Below are positions 59,712 to 64,000 of a stretch of DNA of 64,000 bases, in pieces. The number at the start of each line of letters is the position of its first letter. The stretch's first letter is position 1. Both the position numbers and the translations under genes were made by a program. Source of the DNA: Streptomyces sp. CoH27 (GTDB lineage Bacteria > Actinomycetota > Actinomycetes > Streptomycetales > Streptomycetaceae). Below the pieces are notes generated by a model that saw only the letters and a list, made by a program, of their open reading frames with translations, was not told where the DNA came from and did not search any database. The stretch lies in assembly GCF_020181035.1 (NCBI RefSeq), contig NZ_JAIQYY010000006.1, forward strand, positions 100,905 through 164,904, in the 5' to 3' direction.

Positions 59712-62438
59712 CTAGTGCGCCGCCGACTCCCAGTCCTCGCCCGCGCCCACCGAGACGTCCAGGGGGGCCTTGAGGTGGACGGCGTTGGTCATTTCACGGC
59801 GGACGATCTCCTCCGTGGCCTGGCGCTCGCCGGGGGCGATCTCCAGGACGATTTCGTCGTGGACCTGCAGGAGCATGCGGGACTTCAGGCCGGCCGCGCG
59901 CAGCGCGCTGTCCACCTTGAGCATGGCGATCTTCACGATGTCCGCCGCCGTGCCCTGGATGGGCGCGTTGAGGGCCATGCGCTCGGCCGCCTCGCGGCGC
60001 TGGCGGTTGTCGCTGTTGAGGTCCGGGAGGTAGCGGCGGCGGCCGAAGAGGGTCGCGGTGTAGCCCGTCGCCCGTGCCTCGTCGACCGCGCGGCGCAGAT
60101 AGTCCCGGACCCCGCCGAAGCGCTCGAAGTACGCGTCCATCAGGGCGCGCGCCTCTCCCGCGTCGATGTTCAGCTGCTGGGAGAGGCCGAAGGCGGACAG
60201 GCCGTAGGCCAGGCCGTACGACATGGCCTTGATCTTGCGGCGCATCTCGGCGTCCACGGCGGCCGGCTCGACACCGAACACCTGGGAGGCGGCCGTGGTG
60301 TGCAGGTCCTCGCCGGAGGTGAACGCCTCGATCAGGCCCTCGTCCTCGGAGAGGTGGGCCATCACGCGCAGCTCGATCTGGCTGTAGTCGGCGGTCATGA
60401 GCGACTCGAAGCCCTCGCCGACCACGAAGCCCCGGCGGATCGCCCGGCCCTCGTCGGTGCGCACCGGGATGTTCTGCAGGTTCGGGTCCGTGGAGGACAG
60501 GCGGCCGGTCGCGGCCACCGTCTGGTTGAAGGTGGTGTGGATACGGCCGTCGCCCGCGATCGTCTTGATCAGGCCCTCGACCGTGACGCGCAGCTTCGCC
60601 TGCTCGCGGTGGCGGAGCATGATGACCGGCAGTTCGTTGTCGGTCTGGGTGGCGAGCCAGGCCAGGGCGTCGGCGTCCGTGGTGTAGCCGGTCTTGGTCT
60701 TCTTGGTCCTGGGCAGGGCCAGCTCGCCGAAGAGGACCTCCTGGAGCTGCTTGGGCGAGCCCAGGTTGAACTCGTGGCCGGCGGCGGCGTGGGCCTCCTT
60801 CACGGCCTGCTGAACCGCGCCCGCGAAGGTCTGCTCCATCGTCTCCAGGTGCGCGCGGTCGGCGGCGATGCCGTGGCGCTCCATGCGGGCGAGCAGGGCG
60901 GAGGTGGGCAGCTCCATGTCGCGCAGCAGGTCGGCCGCGCCGACCTCCGCCAGGCGGGCCTCGAAGGCCTCGCCCAGGTCGAGGACCGCGCGGGCCTTGA
61001 TCATCAGCGCTTCGGCCTCGGCGCCGTCGTCCGCGCCGAAGGCGAGCTGGCCGTCGGCCGCGGCGGCGGGGGCCAGCTCGCGGTGCAGGTACTCCAAGGA
61101 CAGCGCGTCCAGGTCGAAGGAGCGGCGGCCCGGCTTGACCAGGTAGGCGGCGAGCGCGGTGTCCATCGTCACACCCTCGACGCTCCAGCCGTGCTCGGCG
61201 AAGACGCGCATGGCGCCCTTGGCGTTGTGGAACACCTTGGGGCGGTCGGCGCCGGCCAGCCAGGCCGCGAACGCGTTCTCGTCGGCCTCGTCCAGCTCGG
61301 CCGGGTCGAACCAGGCGGCCGCTCCCCCGGGCGCGGCGAGGGCGACCTCGGCGACCGAGCCGGTACCCAGCGCCCAGGTGTCGACCGTGGCGACGCCCAG
61401 GGGCCGGCCGGCGTGCTCGGTGAGCCAGGGGGCCAGCTCGCCGGTGCCCAGGACCGCCCCGTCGATCTCCACGCCCTCCGCCGCGACCGGGGTGGTCTCG
61501 GCCTCCTCGGAGCCGGGGTCGACGGCGTAGAGCCGCTCGCGCAGGGACGGGTTGCGGATCTCCAGGGTGTCCAGGACCATCGCGACGGCCTTGCGGTCGT
61601 ACGGCGCGCGCTCCAGGTCGGCGACCGCCTTCGGCAGCTCGACCTCGCGCTCCAGCTCGGTCAGGACGCGGTTGAGCTTGACCGACTCCAGGTGGTCGCG
61701 GAGGTTCTGCCCGGCCTTGCCCTTGACCTCCTCGACGCGCTCGACCAGCTCGGCAAAGGAGCCGAACTGGTTGATCCACTTCGCGGCGGTCTTCTCTCCG
61801 ACGCCGGGGATGCCGGGGAGGTTGTCGGACGGGTCGCCGCGCAGGGCCGCGAAGTCGGGGTACTGGGCGGGGGTCAAGCCGTACTTCTCGAAAACCTTCT
61901 CCGGGGTGAACCGGGTCAGCTCCGAGACGCCCTTCGTCGGGTACAGCACGGTGATGTTCTCGGTGACCAGCTGGAAGGAGTCGCGGTCGCCGGTGACGAT
62001 CAGCACCTCGAAGCCCGCGGCCTCGGCCTGCGTGGCGAGGGTGGCGATGACGTCGTCCGCCTCGAAGCCCTCGACGGCGAAGCGCGGCGCGTGCATCGCG
62101 TCGAGCAGCTCCCCGATCAGCTCGACCTGGCCCTTGAACTCGTCCGGGGTCTTGGAGCGGTTCGCCTTGTACTCGGTGAAGCGCTCGGAGCGCCAGGTCT
62201 TGCGCGAGACGTCGAAGGCGACCGCGAAGTGCGTGGGCGCCTCGTCACGCAGGGTGTTGGCAAGCATCGACGCGAAGCCGTAGATCGCGTTCGTCGGCTG
62301 GCCGGTCGCGGTGGTGAAGTTCTCCGCGGGCAGCGCGAAGAACGCGCGGTAGGCCAGCGAGTGCCCGTCCATGAGCATCAGCCGGGGACGGGTGCCGCCG
62401 GGGGTCTTGTCGGTCTTCTTCGATGCTGTCTCTGCCAC
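59712..62438 (-). CDS. polA: DNA polymerase I
   Basis: A 908-residue family A polymerase. GTG 62438 (VAETASKKTDK) is behind GGGGGC and gives the usual N-terminus. The 5'-3' nuclease (about 20-310) has the acid cluster LMLMDGHSLAYR, FEADDVIATLA and VTGDRDSFQLV. The middle exonuclease-like domain reads VATVDTWALG where a DxE would be needed, so proofreading is probably lost, as in other actinobacteria. The polymerase has motif A DYSQIELR (~685), O helix KIKAMSYGLAYGLS (~735) and motif C LQVHDEIVLE (~857). It fills gaps and removes RNA primers. Confidence 0.97.
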   Translation of the reverse strand: MAETASKKTDKTPGGTRPRLMLMDGHSLAYRAFFALPAENFTTATGQPTNAIYGFASMLANTLRDEAPTHFAVAFDVSRKTWRSERFTEYKANRSKTPDEFKGQVELIGELLDAMHAPRFAVEGFEADDVIATLATQAEAAGFEVLIVTGDRDSFQLVTENITVLYPTKGVSELTRFTPEKVFEKYGLTPAQYPDFAALRGDPSDNLPGIPGVGEKTAAKWINQFGSFAELVERVEEVKGKAGQNLRDHLESVKLNRVLTELEREVELPKAVADLERAPYDRKAVAMVLDTLEIRNPSLRERLYAVDPGSEEAETTPVAAEGVEIDGAVLGTGELAPWLTEHAGRPLGVATVDTWALGTGSVAEVALAAPGGAAAWFDPAELDEADENAFAAWLAGADRPKVFHNAKGAMRVFAEHGWSVEGVTMDTALAAYLVKPGRRSFDLDALSLEYLHRELAPAAAADGQLAFGADDGAEAEALMIKARAVLDLGEAFEARLAEVGAADLLRDMELPTSALLARMERHGIAADRAHLETMEQTFAGAVQQAVKEAHAAAGHEFNLGSPKQLQEVLFGELALPRTKKTKTGYTTDADALAWLATQTDNELPVIMLRHREQAKLRVTVEGLIKTIAGDGRIHTTFNQTVAATGRLSSTDPNLQNIPVRTDEGRAIRRGFVVGEGFESLMTADYSQIELRVMAHLSEDEGLIEAFTSGEDLHTTAASQVFGVEPAAVDAEMRRKIKAMSYGLAYGLSAFGLSQQLNIDAGEARALMDAYFERFGGVRDYLRRAVDEARATGYTATLFGRRRYLPDLNSDNRQRREAAERMALNAPIQGTAADIVKIAMLKVDSALRAAGLKSRMLLQVHDEIVLEIAPGERQATEEIVRREMTNAVHLKAPLDVSVGAGEDWESAAH

Positions 62439-62605
62439 GCCCCCGATCCTGCCACGCCGCACTGACACTCCGGTCCGGGTCGGCCGAGGGTCCTCGATCC
62501 ATTACGCACTGTGCGGGCGTCGGCCGTGGGGTGCTGTGTCACTGGCCCGTGGGAGGATCGTCGGCGTACTTCTCACACGCAGTCGCAGTCGAAGGGGAGC
62601 GTGCG

Positions 62606-64000
<1,395 letters not shown>

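Overview
The window is high-GC actinobacterial DNA, almost certainly a Streptomyces chromosome. Reasons: strong G/C bias at third codon positions; many GTG and TTG starts behind AGGAGG-type ribosome sites; several XRE/DUF5753 regulator, DUF397 and HATPase gene sets; SPW_0924 and DUF6343 small proteins; and a polA, hrpB, rpsA, PAC2, coaE neighbourhood that I recall from Streptomyces (order from memory, not checked). I found no tRNA, rRNA, integrase, transposase or CRISPR array.

Positions 1-9.9 kb are an accessory flank: a truncated XRE/DUF5753 regulator divergent from a HATPase-type anti-sigma-like protein (with an apparent frameshift in its tail), an ABC exporter half-transporter, a DUF899 protein, a cytochrome P450, a FUSC membrane protein next to a 21-bp tandem repeat, and a nucleotidyltransferase gene broken by one internal TGA.

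Positions 9.9-39.1 kb form a dense candidate antiviral island made of several modules. (a) A TIR-NTPase is divergent from a small protein homologous to its C-terminal domain. (b) A Ser/Thr kinase, a DrmD-like SNF2 helicase and a large N6-adenine methyltransferase form an operon resembling the class 1 DISARM drmD-drmMI pair, without recognisable drmA, drmB or drmC beside it. (c) A second XRE/DUF5753-DUF397 pair is divergent from a HATPase, followed by an expansin-like secreted protein. (d) DUF262, an OLD-like AAA ATPase (DUF3696 type) and an unknown protein form an operon. (e) Two overlapping minus-strand genes share a YQSxGDQ motif. (f) A 2300-residue SF2 helicase with DUF1998 and a predicted C-terminal nuclease fold overlaps by 4 nt a RelE-like/UvrD helicase fusion. 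Module (f), and the shared-domain pair (a), are the best candidates for undescribed systems.

Positions 39.1-64 kb are mostly conserved chromosome: RidA-like and GNAT proteins; an NCS1 transporter and Asp/Glu/hydantoin racemase operon facing a GntR/FCD regulator across a perfect GTTTGGTATACCAAAC palindrome; family 5 uracil-DNA glycosylase; an S4 RNA-binding protein with a Gly-rich tail; a methyltransferase and acyltransferase; TPR protein; coaE; PAC2; rpsA with a clear promoter and terminator; a methyltransferase with an ambiguous start; hrpB; DUF3068; a lytic transglycosylase; DUF4184; polA; and the start of a FdhF/YdeP-like molybdopterin oxidoreductase that runs off the end.
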